A stretch of 25,741 nt of DNA, from the NCBI GenBank assembly GCA_021797365.1, contig JAJZZU010000007.1:1-25741 (forward strand), in the 5' to 3' direction. A program made the translations under genes and the position numbers. The DNA comes from Pseudomonadota bacterium (GTDB taxonomy: Bacteria; Pseudomonadota; Gammaproteobacteria; Acidiferrobacterales; Acidiferrobacteraceae). Below, piece after piece: positions 15,950 to 24,824 of this stretch; the stretch's first letter is position 1; the number at the start of each line of letters is the position of its first letter. A model generated the notes under the pieces. That model ran no database searches and was not told where the DNA came from. It saw nothing but the letters and a program-made list of their open reading frames with translations.

Positions 15950-18900
15950 GGCGAAGTCTCCGAAACAGGGTTCCGGGCCACGGCGTGGTAACCGCGCCCC
16001 GAGCGTGGATGGACATGAAAACCACCGTCTTCCAGGACGTGCATCCGATAATCATCTTCAGGGTCGAGGACCAGGAGCCGTACCCAGCCACCGCCGATGA
16101 GCGCCTGCACCTTGGCGATGCGCCCGACCGTGCGCTGCGCGAACTCCAGCGGCGCCTCCACCAGGGCGATGAGGCGTACGGGTTCATGGTACGGCCGGCC
16201 ATCCTTCAAGACGGTCTGGCTCGGCAGCCCGGTACGCAGATCGCTCTGATTACCGGTCATCACCGCGAAACGTCCGGCGACGTTATGGTAGACCTTGCTG
16301 CCGCTACCGAAGCTCTCGGTATCGACCACCGAGAAATAATGCTCCAGATTGATCCACTCCCCGACCACCAGCGGACCCGTCAGGATGTTCTCCAGCAGGC
16401 GGCCCTTGGGGTCTAGGCGGTAATCGTAGGACTGCAGGAACGCCCGCCCCTGCAGATCGACCCCCTCGGTCAGGGCACGGCGTCCGACGATGGCATAGAC
16501 ATTGCGCGCAAGCCCCCATTCCGGGCGCACCTGTGACCAGTCGTGGGCCTGACGTTGGGCCAAGGCCGCCGCCGCAAAAGGCTCGGCGGCAAGCCGCGCG
16601 GGCATGTCCAAAAGCGGCATCCGCTCCGCCGCACAGCAACGACCGGCGGCACTGAGCCCGCTGCGCAGGCGCTCCAGATACAAAAGGTGCCGCGCCGGGA
16701 GCATGTCGAGATCATGCAGCTCGATCACATCGGTGGTGGTGTTGTGTATGGCCGGCACAAACCACGTATCCTCGGGGATCACGATACCGCGCTCGCGCAG
16801 TCGTCGGCGCACCTCCGGTTTATTGGCCATGGTGGCTAGCGCGCGCGCGTTCGGCAGGCCCTTGCCGCCCCCACAGGCCCCGCAATCCAGGGCGGATTCG
16901 TAGGGATTGTTTTCACTGTGGCTCATGTGCGCAACCAACAGCACGAACCGTGAGAAGTTGTGGTCAAGACCAATGGACAGCAGCGCCTGCATCACATAAC
17001 GCACCTGCTCCTCGACACTAAAACCGATGCGCCCAAGCCGCCCCATCTGCAGACTCGTCACCGCGCGGTCGATGCGGTAGACGCTGCGCAGCTTGTCAAG
17101 GAAGTCCCGCTCCGCGGCCTCGGTCATGCCCAGTCGCTGCGCCACTCGACTGGGCCCCGATTCGTTCCCGAGGGCCACCTCACGCAGATTGCGCACATCA
17201 TCATCGGTGACCTGGTCACGGGGGATACGCAGCTCGCGGGCCAGGGCGCGCACGATCATCGCCCTTTGTACCGCGCGCAGGATGGAGTCGGCCTGTTCGG
17301 TGCTCAACTTGTCGAGAAGCAACCGCGTGATCGGCCGGCCGGCGTGCAAGTGCGTGCGCCAGCGATGATAGCCAAGAGGGGCTAGCGTGCGCCCGACGAG
17401 ACCCAGGCTAAAGAGCAGGCCGACGGCCTCTACCGCCACGAACGGGGACAGCACCGAGGCCTTGAGCTCGTGCAACACGTGCTGGAGGGCATCGTAGAGC
17501 GGCTCCTCCTCAAGCTCCAGTCCCGCGGGTATCTCCAGAACAAGGTTCTTCGGGGTCTGCACCGCCGGACACAGATGCGCCTCGGTGCCCTTGCCGAACT
17601 CGAGATAACCAAGCGGGACCCCGAAGAACCCGGCGATACCAAAAGTCTGATAATCACCCAAGGCCTCGAGGTGCCGGCGCATGGGCTCGGAACGTACGTC
17701 GATACAAAACAACGCCTGCGCAAACGGACGCCTGGCAGACGGCTCCTCGTCCGCTGGCGGACGGATCCGCCCGGCGAGCTCATCGATATAATGGGATTCC
17801 ATGGCCTGCAACCATACATAGCCCTCGCCGTCCTCCCAATCACGCAGCACCGACAACAGGGCATCCAGCTGCACCGGCGCGAGACCCATCAGTCCTGTCT
17901 CGGCGACACCGCCCACCCCGCCTGCCAGTTCCCGCAGGACTTGCGCGGCCCGTCGGTTCTCCCAATCGGCCTTGGCCGCCCCATAGGCCGAGGCAATGCG
18001 TGCCAGCGCCGCCGGGCGCCGGCGGGCCAGGGCGTCATCCACCTCGTGCGCCCATGCCGGAAGGATGGTACCGCCATAAAGCTCGTGGCGCAGATAAGCC
18101 TCGCGCGGCGCCTTATCCAGCAGCGCGCCGATCTCCGGGGCCGAGGCCGGCGTCCCGTGGCGCCGGCTCCCTTCCTGGAGGAGCGCCATTCCAAGCACCA
18201 TGCGCACCGCCAGAAAATCCACGAGATCCGCCGGATAGCGCTGCGCCCAATAGTAGTGCTTGGCACCCATCCGATAGCGAATGAATCCGGCCCACCCGTG
18301 CATGCGCGTGAGTTCGTGCGTGATATAACCCTGCCAGGCGGTCTCCGGCACCTGCAACCGCTGCAGGACGTGGGCCACCATGCCCTCCGCCGTCTCCTCT
18401 TCGGCCAGTACCTGACGCAAATGCAGGCCGCGCAGGAGGAAGCGGGCATTGCGCCGCGCGAGATCCTTCCAGGCCTGGAAGAATCCCGCCTCGCGGCCCG
18501 GGGCCTGCCAGGCCGACTGGCCCTCGTCGAAGAAATCGAGACAGCTTTTGGTCAAAAGGTCGTCCAGGGTCGCGGCGATCGTGGTCCCAAAAAGGGCGTC
18601 CACGTGCCGGTACACGGGCGACGTGGAGTCGTATCGTTGCCGGAGCAGCTCGCGCAGCGAGCCGTCCAGATCGTCTTCCGGCGGCGATACCGGGCGACCC
18701 TGCAGGGCCGCGGCGATCCCTGTGCCGTCCACCCAATCGCCATCCGCCATGGCCCGGGGCCTGCGGTAGCCGGTCATCAATTGCCAGAGCCACGCCTCCA
18801 GATCGAGGCCCGGGGGGAGATCGGCACGCGATGCCCGAAAATCCCCGATCCGCCGCCGCAACAGCGCGTCGTCGATCTTGCCTTCGCGGCGATAGTCCTG

Positions 18901-19101
18901 ATACTGCGCGCGGTCCAGGTACCCGCGGGCATGGAACAGACGGCTACCCTCCGCGACGGCCGTCGCGAACGGCCGGTCCTCAAGGCCATAGAGCGGGTTG
19001 TGATGGATGAAGGTGCGCATCGGCCAGAACCGCGGTATGGGCTCGCTTGCCACATAGACCATGGAACGTACCTTGAGGCGATCACCAAGCGTCAATGCCA
19101 T
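15937..19101 (-). CDS. dabA: DabA, carbonic-anhydrase-like subunit of the DAB inorganic-carbon pump (DUF2309)
   Basis: A 1054-residue DUF2309/UPF0753 protein, the long form typical of carboxysome-linked DAB1 systems. The beta-carbonic-anhydrase-like zinc site is visible: C466 and D468 in CIDVRSE, with R470 forming the dyad, then H725 (VAHMSHSE) and C740 (LDCGACGG). The spacings C-x-D and H-x14-C match the catalytic set described for H. neapolitanus DabA. It is a peripheral membrane protein that, with DabB, hydrates CO2 to bicarbonate in an energy-coupled, one-way reaction. I start it at MALTLGDRL (19101), overlapping the preceding membrane-protein gene by 10 bp and preceded by a G-rich ribosome site; the open frame continues 190 codons further but antisense-like. 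Confidence 0.96.
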   Translation of the reverse strand: MALTLGDRLKVRSMVYVASEPIPRFWPMRTFIHHNPLYGLEDRPFATAVAEGSRLFHARGYLDRAQYQDYRREGKIDDALLRRRIGDFRASRADLPPGLDLEAWLWQLMTGYRRPRAMADGDWVDGTGIAAALQGRPVSPPEDDLDGSLRELLRQRYDSTSPVYRHVDALFGTTIAATLDDLLTKSCLDFFDEGQSAWQAPGREAGFFQAWKDLARRNARFLLRGLHLRQVLAEEETAEGMVAHVLQRLQVPETAWQGYITHELTRMHGWAGFIRYRMGAKHYYWAQRYPADLVDFLAVRMVLGMALLQEGSRRHGTPASAPEIGALLDKAPREAYLRHELYGGTILPAWAHEVDDALARRRPAALARIASAYGAAKADWENRRAAQVLRELAGGVGGVAETGLMGLAPVQLDALLSVLRDWEDGEGYVWLQAMESHYIDELAGRIRPPADEEPSARRPFAQALFCIDVRSEPMRRHLEALGDYQTFGIAGFFGVPLGYLEFGKGTEAHLCPAVQTPKNLVLEIPAGLELEEEPLYDALQHVLHELKASVLSPFVAVEAVGLLFSLGLVGRTLAPLGYHRWRTHLHAGRPITRLLLDKLSTEQADSILRAVQRAMIVRALARELRIPRDQVTDDDVRNLREVALGNESGPSRVAQRLGMTEAAERDFLDKLRSVYRIDRAVTSLQMGRLGRIGFSVEEQVRYVMQALLSIGLDHNFSRFVLLVAHMSHSENNPYESALDCGACGGGKGLPNARALATMANKPEVRRRLRERGIVIPEDTWFVPAIHNTTTDVIELHDLDMLPARHLLYLERLRSGLSAAGRCCAAERMPLLDMPARLAAEPFAAAALAQRQAHDWSQVRPEWGLARNVYAIVGRRALTEGVDLQGRAFLQSYDYRLDPKGRLLENILTGPLVVGEWINLEHYFSVVDTESFGSGSKVYHNVAGRFAVMTGNQSDLRTGLPSQTVLKDGRPYHEPVRLIALVEAPLEFAQRTVGRIAKVQALIGGGWVRLLVLDPEDDYRMHVLEDGGFHVHPRSGRGYHAVARNPVSETSPCNR

Positions 19102-19865
19102 GATGCACCCCCGCCACCGACAAGGCTCACGACCAGCGATGCCAAAAACACAATCCCGATGAGCGCCACGCTCATGCCACCGATGTCGACCACCGGCTCG
19201 CCGCGGTAATCCCCAAAAAGCAGGTCCTGAAAGAGCCGCCCGGCGGCCCACCCCCACAAAAAGATGAGCGGCAACCAAAACGGCATCCATGCCACGGGGA
19301 TCGAACCCAGACCCCTCCACAGCATGAAGAATGCCGGGAACACCGGCGTCACCGTCAACGCCAGCACCGCGAATACCAGGCTCGCGGTCATCCGGGGCAT
19401 GACCGCGACCAGACCGCCGTGCAGACCCATATACGCGCCGCCCACGCGCCGTACGAGAATCCCGGTCAAATACAAGGCCACCGCCGCCGGCAGGCCCCAG
19501 CCCAGCGCCATCAGCCGCAACACCTGGGTCGGCGCCCCAACCGCCCACGCAAGCCATACCGTCGCGAGCCCCGAACTCAGTACAAATCGCGTCCAGATGC
19601 CGAGCTCGCGGGCACTCAAGGCACGCACCGCATAGAGCAGGGCCGACGCCGTGGCGAGCGCCATGACCCAATGTCGCAGCCCGGCCGGGCAGAGCGGGCC
19701 TTGGGGGGCTAGGCGCAAAAGCTCGATCCCGACCTGCGGCAATACCAGCACCGCAAGCCCTTGGGCGATTCCCGCGGGAAGACTCGCGACCAAGCGATTG
19801 AACAGCCAGCTCAGCGGAAAAAGTGGCGCGAATAAGCCGGCCAAGACCCAGAACGCGAGGTCCAT
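19092..19865 (-). CDS. Unnamed membrane protein between dabB and dabA
   Basis: A 257-residue protein with about eight predicted membrane segments and few soluble parts. Its ATG comes one base after the dabB stop (TGACATG) and its 3' end overlaps dabA by 10 bp, so it is translated as part of the DAB unit. The segment GLHGGLVAVMPRMTASLVFAV, followed by TVTPVFPAFFMLWRG, resembles the GGL-x3-MP-x-h and P-rich helix pattern of NuoM/NuoL/MrpD-type proton-channel subunits, suggesting a shortened, diverged antiporter-like subunit. That similarity is my reading, not a proven homology. DAB pumps are described with two subunits; this may be a third one in this lineage. An upstream in-frame start exists but would lie inside dabB. 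Confidence 0.85.
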   Translation of the reverse strand: MDLAFWVLAGLFAPLFPLSWLFNRLVASLPAGIAQGLAVLVLPQVGIELLRLAPQGPLCPAGLRHWVMALATASALLYAVRALSARELGIWTRFVLSSGLATVWLAWAVGAPTQVLRLMALGWGLPAAVALYLTGILVRRVGGAYMGLHGGLVAVMPRMTASLVFAVLALTVTPVFPAFFMLWRGLGSIPVAWMPFWLPLIFLWGWAAGRLFQDLLFGDYRGEPVVDIGGMSVALIGIVFLASLVVSLVGGGGASWH

Positions 19866-19866
19866 G

Positions 19867-21558
19867 TCAGCACCACCTGAGCCAGACGTTAAGCCGCCGC
19901 GACCATTGCACGACGACCTGACCCAACCGTTCGTAGATGTCGGCGACATACAGTTCACGCGACAAAAGGGCGTAGACGCCGAGATAGACTCCGCGTCCGC
20001 GTCCGCCAAGCCTGCGTCCAACTTCGAGGGACTCGGCGAAGAATGTCAGCGCCCAGCCGCCCACGAACACCGCCGCCAACAACATGACCAGGGCATCGAA
20101 CGACAACCTGTGGATGCTGGCCGCGCGATACAGCATGAGACTCTCGTGCTCATCCGGATAGAGGAGCCGGCCGAAATAATGACTGATCAACGTATAGCCG
20201 ATCACGACGACGACGAATGACGCGAGGATACCGAGCATGAGGCGCCAGGGGTCCTGCTGCGACATCTTATGGGCCGCAAACAAGGCCTGAGCCCCCGTAA
20301 CCCAGCCGAAAAACAACAGCACCACGACCCCCTGCTCGTAAAAAAGATGCTCGGCCACAAAAAAATGCGACAGGCTCAATACCACCACCGGGACCAGCAC
20401 GGTGAGGCTTGCCGCCACGAGCCATGGCAGACGCGAGGGTTTGGCCGGCCGCCGCTCCACCACCGAGGTATAGATCGGATCCGGCGGAACGCCGTCGTGC
20501 GCACGGGCGTCACCGATCACATCGCCAGCCCCGAGAAACAGCGAGGCCTTGAAAAAGCCGTGCGCAATGAGATGGAAAACGGCCAGCGGAAACGCCCCGA
20601 GACCGCACTCCATGACCATGAAACCCATCTGTCCCATGGTGGAGTAGCCGAGCGAACGCTTGATATCGTTCTGCAAGAGCATCAGTCCCGAACCTATGAG
20701 CGCGGTCATGAGACCCACCCCGAATGCCCAGTGCAACGCCCATCCGGCATGCTCGAAAAGCGGCGCGAACCGGTTGAACAGAAAACCTCCGGCATTCACG
20801 ATACCGGCGTGCATCAAAGCCGAGACCGGCGTCGGCCCATCCATGGTGTACGGAAGCCAGACATGCAGCGGGAATTGCGCCGAGCGCGCAAACGCCGCCA
20901 GCGCCAGCAAAAAGCCCGTAAGCTCCGGCGCGGGCATCCCCCAAAACTGCATATGCGGCGCCTTCTGAATGCGCGCGAAGATCACCGGCAACGAGTCGCT
21001 GTGGTAACAGTGGAAGAGGATCAAGGCCGCGAACCACAGCGGCAGATCGCCGAAACGGTAGGTAATCTGCGTCCAGAAGGCGTAACGCCCGGCCGCCGGC
21101 CGCCTATGGTCGTGCCCCAACAGGAAATATAGGACTACACCAACCAAAAACCACGCCACCAAAAGGGTCAGCAGATTGGCCGCCGAGACCATGACCAGAA
21201 TCACTCCGGTCATGAGATCAAGAAGCGCGAAGAATCGCGCATAGCCCGGCTCCTCGGCCATGTAGCGCACGGAATAGATGTGCACTATGAGGCTGATGCC
21301 GGACACGAACGTCCACAGCACGAGGCTCAAGGGATCGAGCCAAAGGCTTCCGAACACGCCTTGGGAATCGATGACCGCCACACCACCTGTCACGAGATAA
21401 TGCACGAGCAGCGTGAGCGCGAGCGCCAGGGTCAAGGTCAGAATGGAGACACTGACGCGCGCCGCGGACCTGCGCGTATCGCGCAAAAACGCCAGGATCA
21501 TCAGCGCCGAAACCACCGGCAAAAGCGGCACCCACACCCCTAACGATCCCATGGCCAT
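19867..21558 (-). CDS. dabB: DabB, proton-conducting membrane subunit of the DAB pump (NuoL/MrpA-like)
   Basis: A 563-residue polytopic protein of the complex I antiporter-like family, with about 13-14 membrane helices. The family signature is clear at residues 225-260: SAQFPLHVWLP followed by DGPTPVSALMHAGIVNAGG. It anchors DabA and is believed to pass cations or protons down the gradient to drive CO2 hydration. Two usual charged residues differ: where NuoL-type proteins read KSAQ it has R225-SAQ, and where they read WE-x-x-G in helix 5 it has W136-F137-LVG. The start at 21558 follows GGAGG by 10 bases and lies 15 bases after the cbbO stop; a second ATG two codons later is possible. Confidence 0.94.
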   Translation of the reverse strand: MAMGSLGVWVPLLPVVSALMILAFLRDTRRSAARVSVSILTLTLALALTLLVHYLVTGGVAVIDSQGVFGSLWLDPLSLVLWTFVSGISLIVHIYSVRYMAEEPGYARFFALLDLMTGVILVMVSAANLLTLLVAWFLVGVVLYFLLGHDHRRPAAGRYAFWTQITYRFGDLPLWFAALILFHCYHSDSLPVIFARIQKAPHMQFWGMPAPELTGFLLALAAFARSAQFPLHVWLPYTMDGPTPVSALMHAGIVNAGGFLFNRFAPLFEHAGWALHWAFGVGLMTALIGSGLMLLQNDIKRSLGYSTMGQMGFMVMECGLGAFPLAVFHLIAHGFFKASLFLGAGDVIGDARAHDGVPPDPIYTSVVERRPAKPSRLPWLVAASLTVLVPVVVLSLSHFFVAEHLFYEQGVVVLLFFGWVTGAQALFAAHKMSQQDPWRLMLGILASFVVVVIGYTLISHYFGRLLYPDEHESLMLYRAASIHRLSFDALVMLLAAVFVGGWALTFFAESLEVGRRLGGRGRGVYLGVYALLSRELYVADIYERLGQVVVQWSRRLNVWLRWC

Positions 21559-21573
21559 CCCCTTCCTGCCTCC

Positions 21574-23928
21574 TTACTTTGTCATGGCGATATAGAGTTG
21601 CGGAAGCTTCTCCGGCAGCCTGTCCACGTGGTCCAGGACCAGATAATTGCGCGCCCCGAAGATGCGCGAGACGTACTCGTCGGCATACGGGTCCAGGGAC
21701 AGACAGAACGTCCGTATACCCTTGCGCGCCAATTCCTCGACCGCCTTCTTGGCATCAAAGCGCAGGTACTGGGGATCGCGCACGTCGTTGTCCGCAGGCT
21801 CCCCATCGGTCAGCAGAATGATCAGTTTTTTCTGGCTCGCGCGCCGCTCCATGAGGCCCCCGGCATGCCGCAGCGCGGCGCCCATGCGGGTCGAAAGCTG
21901 CCCGGTCATACCGGCCAGACGCGCCTTCACCTTGTCGTCATAGGGTCCATCGAATTCCTTGAAGCGATAGAACTCCACGTCATGGCGCCCGTTGGAATCG
22001 AAACCACAGAGCATGAACGGGTCGCCGATGCGCTCCAAGGCCTGCGCCAGCAAGGCGGCCGCCTCGCGCGCAAGCTGCAAGACCGTGACATCGCCCTCGG
22101 CGCGCGAACGCAAGGCGTCGTTCGTCGATTCCGAAAGGTCGATCAACAACATCACCGAAAGGTCGCGGATATGAAGCCGTGTCCGGATGCCGATGCGCGG
22201 ATCCGGCTGCTGCCCCATGCGGATGTCGCTTAAGGCCAGCACCGCGGCATTGATATCGATCTCATCGCCGTCCTCAACCTTGCGTTCGCGAATCACGCCC
22301 TGCGGCTGAACTGCCTCGATCAGCTTCTTCAAGCGCTGCACCAACGGTTTCTGCTGCTCCAAAAAACCGTTGATGACCTCCGGATCCCCCGCCTTCGGCC
22401 GCTTCTCGTAGAGCGTCACCCATAGCGGCCTCTCAAGCTGCGTTTGATAATCCCATTCCGAATAGGTCATCGGTTGCGAGATCGGCGTCTTGCCCTCGCG
22501 TTCATTGAAGGTCGTGCCGTCGTCGTCGTACAGCTCGGTGGAGAGGACCCACACCTCCTGGGCGTCGTCGCCCGCGTTTTCCACATCGAGCGTATTCAGC
22601 ATCTCCATCAGGTTCACGTACTTACGCACCTGTGGCCGACCCCCGGCAAGCGGATCGCCCAGATCCGCGATACGCGGCGCGGTCCAGAGATAGCGGTTGT
22701 CGTCGCGATAGACGATCGCGCTGGTATCGGCGCTCGGCGTGAATTCAAGCCCGCTGTCTTTCGCCAGGGCCGCCAGACGCCCTGCCGACTCCAGAATGCC
22801 GGTGTAGCGATCGCCATCGTCTTGCGGCAGCCGCGCGAACGCCTCGCGCGCCGCCACCACGACCGGGTGATCATCCCGGTACTCGGAATCGAGCAGCGCC
22901 AGGGCGCAGCGATCGAGGACCGCGGCCAGATCGGGTTCCCCGGCCCTGTCCACCGTCGCCGGCACCGTCACAAGTTGCCCCCACAGGGAGTACAAGCCCG
23001 GGAATGCACTGATGGCGCGACGCTCCACCCAGGCATCCTCGAGCAAACCGATCCACGGCCGGACGGCCGGTGCGGCAAGCTCGAAGCGCGCATCGAAGCG
23101 CGAATGCACCACATGGGCGCTGGCGTGGGCGGCCGCCGCCCGAAACACCTCCAACGCCGGGGTCCGCTTCCCGTGGCCATTCTCCCAGTCGTCATAGGCG
23201 TCCGGGACGTAGATGAAATAGTCCTCTACATACGGGCGGTAGCCCTCGCGTGTCTCGAAATCCCCGGAGGTCGGCCGCAGAAAGAAATCCCGCCCCCACA
23301 GCGCGCGCAGATACATGACGAGCCGCCGCTGGATGTCAATGAAGAGCACCCCGCGCCGCTCCTGCTGCATCACCGCCAGGGCCTGCGGACTTGTCAGCCC
23401 GAAAAATTCCGCTTGCGCCGCGAAGTCATTGCGATAGGCGGACACCCCCCACATCGCCCAACGACGCAGCCCACCCAGGGTCATCTGATCGAGTAGCACC
23501 TCGATCTTGCCGAGCATCGGCCGGACCCCTTGCGGGGCCTGCGCCAAAAGCTGGTCGATCAAGAGCAGATAACCACGGAAAAGGCCGATCTCACCGAGCC
23601 GTCGCGCGACCACGGGGGCCGTCGAAAAAAACAGCGACAGCACCTGCGCGCTGGTCTTCGAGTACATGCGTATGGCGGTCGACAGCATCTCGAAGACCGC
23701 CTGCTCGCCGATCTCGCGCGCCACCTGCGGCGCGCTCTCGACGAACGCCACCACGAGATCGCTGCCGCGCCCGAGGGCCTTCAGGCTCCCGGCGCCCTGC
23801 AGGTAGGCCTCGAGGCCGCGCGATGTGAAGACGCGCGCCGCCTCGTGCCAATTCGCCTCCAGGACCTCGGCTGCGTGTTCGCCGAGATCCTCAAGAAGCT
23901 CCGGGTAATCTACCAGTTGAACCGCCAT
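21574..23928 (-). CDS. cbbO: CbbO, von Willebrand A adaptor of the CbbQO Rubisco activase
   Basis: A 784-residue CbbO of full length. A long helical N-terminal region (about 1-290) is followed by a linker and a C-terminal von Willebrand A domain from about 590. The MIDAS is intact: D597-L-S599-E-S601, T680 in QLSTRMG and D708 in LLTDGEPAD. CbbO bridges the CbbQ hexamer to Rubisco and recognises the inhibited enzyme through an acidic surface residue. AGGGG lies only two bases before the ATG, unusually close, so translation may depend partly on upstream coupling. The gene begins 69 bp after mcdB, behind a perfect hairpin, and is followed by dabB after 15 bp. Confidence 0.95.
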   Translation of the reverse strand: MAVQLVDYPELLEDLGEHAAEVLEANWHEAARVFTSRGLEAYLQGAGSLKALGRGSDLVVAFVESAPQVAREIGEQAVFEMLSTAIRMYSKTSAQVLSLFFSTAPVVARRLGEIGLFRGYLLLIDQLLAQAPQGVRPMLGKIEVLLDQMTLGGLRRWAMWGVSAYRNDFAAQAEFFGLTSPQALAVMQQERRGVLFIDIQRRLVMYLRALWGRDFFLRPTSGDFETREGYRPYVEDYFIYVPDAYDDWENGHGKRTPALEVFRAAAAHASAHVVHSRFDARFELAAPAVRPWIGLLEDAWVERRAISAFPGLYSLWGQLVTVPATVDRAGEPDLAAVLDRCALALLDSEYRDDHPVVVAAREAFARLPQDDGDRYTGILESAGRLAALAKDSGLEFTPSADTSAIVYRDDNRYLWTAPRIADLGDPLAGGRPQVRKYVNLMEMLNTLDVENAGDDAQEVWVLSTELYDDDGTTFNEREGKTPISQPMTYSEWDYQTQLERPLWVTLYEKRPKAGDPEVINGFLEQQKPLVQRLKKLIEAVQPQGVIRERKVEDGDEIDINAAVLALSDIRMGQQPDPRIGIRTRLHIRDLSVMLLIDLSESTNDALRSRAEGDVTVLQLAREAAALLAQALERIGDPFMLCGFDSNGRHDVEFYRFKEFDGPYDDKVKARLAGMTGQLSTRMGAALRHAGGLMERRASQKKLIILLTDGEPADNDVRDPQYLRFDAKKAVEELARKGIRTFCLSLDPYADEYVSRIFGARNYLVLDHVDRLPEKLPQLYIAMTK

Positions 23929-23965
23929 ACCCCTGCAACCCCGTATGTCCGGTAATAGCCCCCCG

Positions 23966-23983
23966 TGACGTCTACCGACGTCA
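23966..23983. promoter_or_regulatory. Perfect hairpin between mcdB and cbbO
   Basis: TGACGTC-TACC-GACGTCA is a 7-bp perfect stem with a tetraloop, in the 69-bp gap between mcdB and cbbO. It has no T-run. It may be an mRNA processing or stabilising element separating the shell/positioning genes from the activase/DAB genes, or an operator. Confidence 0.5.
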
Positions 23984-23997
23984 TCCCGTGGGAACCT

Positions 23998-24198
23998 TCA
24001 GTCCGGCCAGACGCGCGGCGGGTTCACGCCCCGTCCCCCGCCGGCATTCAGATCCACCTCGTCTGCGTGCGTCTCGCGACTCTTGGCGTTCTCCGCGCCA
24101 GCCGCCGGCCCGGGCTTGTCCCCCTCTCCCGTCTTGGTCCCCGGGCGACGCCGTTGCGTCTGCAGACTCGCGCTCAATTTGTCTTCCAAGTTGCTCAT
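23998..24198 (-). CDS. mcdB: McdB, alpha-carboxysome positioning adaptor (type 2)
   Basis: A 66-residue, largely disordered and polar protein: MSNLEDKLSASLQTQRRR, then a Gly/Pro/Lys/Glu-rich middle and a C-terminal tail GVNPPRVWPD. The near-terminal tryptophan is the hallmark of alpha-type McdB proteins, which bind the carboxysome shell and stimulate the McdA ATPase so that carboxysomes spread along the nucleoid. Its ATG overlaps the mcdA stop (ATGA) and has GGAG 8 bases upstream. It is shorter than the H. neapolitanus protein as I remember it. The identification rests on position, the disordered composition and the tail. Confidence 0.85.
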   Translation of the reverse strand: MSNLEDKLSASLQTQRRRPGTKTGEGDKPGPAAGAENAKSRETHADEVDLNAGGGRGVNPPRVWPD

Positions 24199-24818
24199 TT
24201 CAAGATCTCCTCGATGAGTCGTTCGATCTCGTCGCGGGCGGCTACGGCACGCTTACCCATGTGATAAACACTCAGGCCCTCGAGCGCGGCGCTCCTATAG
24301 ATGGCCCGCCGGCCAATCGCGATCGGCAATACCGGCAGACCCATAGCGGCGATGGCCGACTGCGAGGCCCGCGACAGCGCGCTGTGCGCCTCCACCTGAT
24401 TGAGCACGAAGTACCCGCGCAACTGGGGCCGGCGGCCCCGCAGACCCTGCACAAGCTCGGCGCTGCGTCGGCTCGCCCACAGGTCCAGGGGCGACGGCAA
24501 GACCGGCAGCAGCACAAGATCCGCCTCCCCCAGAATACCCTGGATCTCATCGTCATCCAGGCGCGGCGGGCAGTCATAGACGCGGTACTGGTGCTCCGCC
24601 TGCCCGCCTTCACGCAGGCCCGCCCAGTCACAGAGTGCGATGGCGTAATGCCCCTCGCTGTCGGCCCAGTTGGCCCAGTCCCCGAGACTGCCTTGCGGAT
24701 CGGCATCGACCAACAGCGTAGGTGCGCGTCGCGCAAGCCCCATCGCCAGGTTCCATGCAAGTGTGGTCTTGCCGCAACCGCCCTTGCCGTTGTACAAAGC
24801 GATTCGCAGCGCCGTCAT
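24195..24818 (-). CDS. mcdA: McdA, ParA-type ATPase positioning carboxysomes
   Basis: A 207-residue ParA/MinD-family ATPase with the deviant Walker A motif KGGCGKTT at residues 12-19, including the signature lysine K12. DADPQGSLGDW (Walker A' region) follows at about 38-48, and YDCPP marks the Walker B region. It binds the nucleoid when ATP-bound and is released by McdB on carboxysomes, which moves and spaces them by a Brownian-ratchet mechanism. It begins 6 bases after acRAF and overlaps mcdB by 4 bases. Its ribosome site is weak, consistent with translational coupling to the upstream gene. Confidence 0.94.
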   Translation of the reverse strand: MTALRIALYNGKGGCGKTTLAWNLAMGLARRAPTLLVDADPQGSLGDWANWADSEGHYAIALCDWAGLREGGQAEHQYRVYDCPPRLDDDEIQGILGEADLVLLPVLPSPLDLWASRRSAELVQGLRGRRPQLRGYFVLNQVEAHSALSRASQSAIAAMGLPVLPIAIGRRAIYRSAALEGLSVYHMGKRAVAARDEIERLIEEILK

Positions 24819-24824
24819 GACCGT

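Noticed and set aside
17470..19209. A 579-codon plus-strand open frame opposite dabA
   Set aside because: It lies entirely antisense to the clearly identified DabA, has a composition rich in Arg, His, Gln and Pro, no family features and no ribosome site; long antisense frames are expected in GC-rich genes.
19102..19671. 190-codon N-terminal extension of dabA
   Set aside because: It overlaps the upstream membrane-protein gene out of frame, and DabA family similarity begins at MALTLGDRL.
19866..20021. N-terminal extension of the membrane protein into dabB
   Set aside because: The extension is out of frame within the dabB C-terminus; the ATG directly after the dabB stop gives a clean first membrane helix.
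22444..23496. A 350-codon plus-strand open frame opposite cbbO
   Set aside because: Antisense to CbbO, with no recognisable domain or ribosome site.
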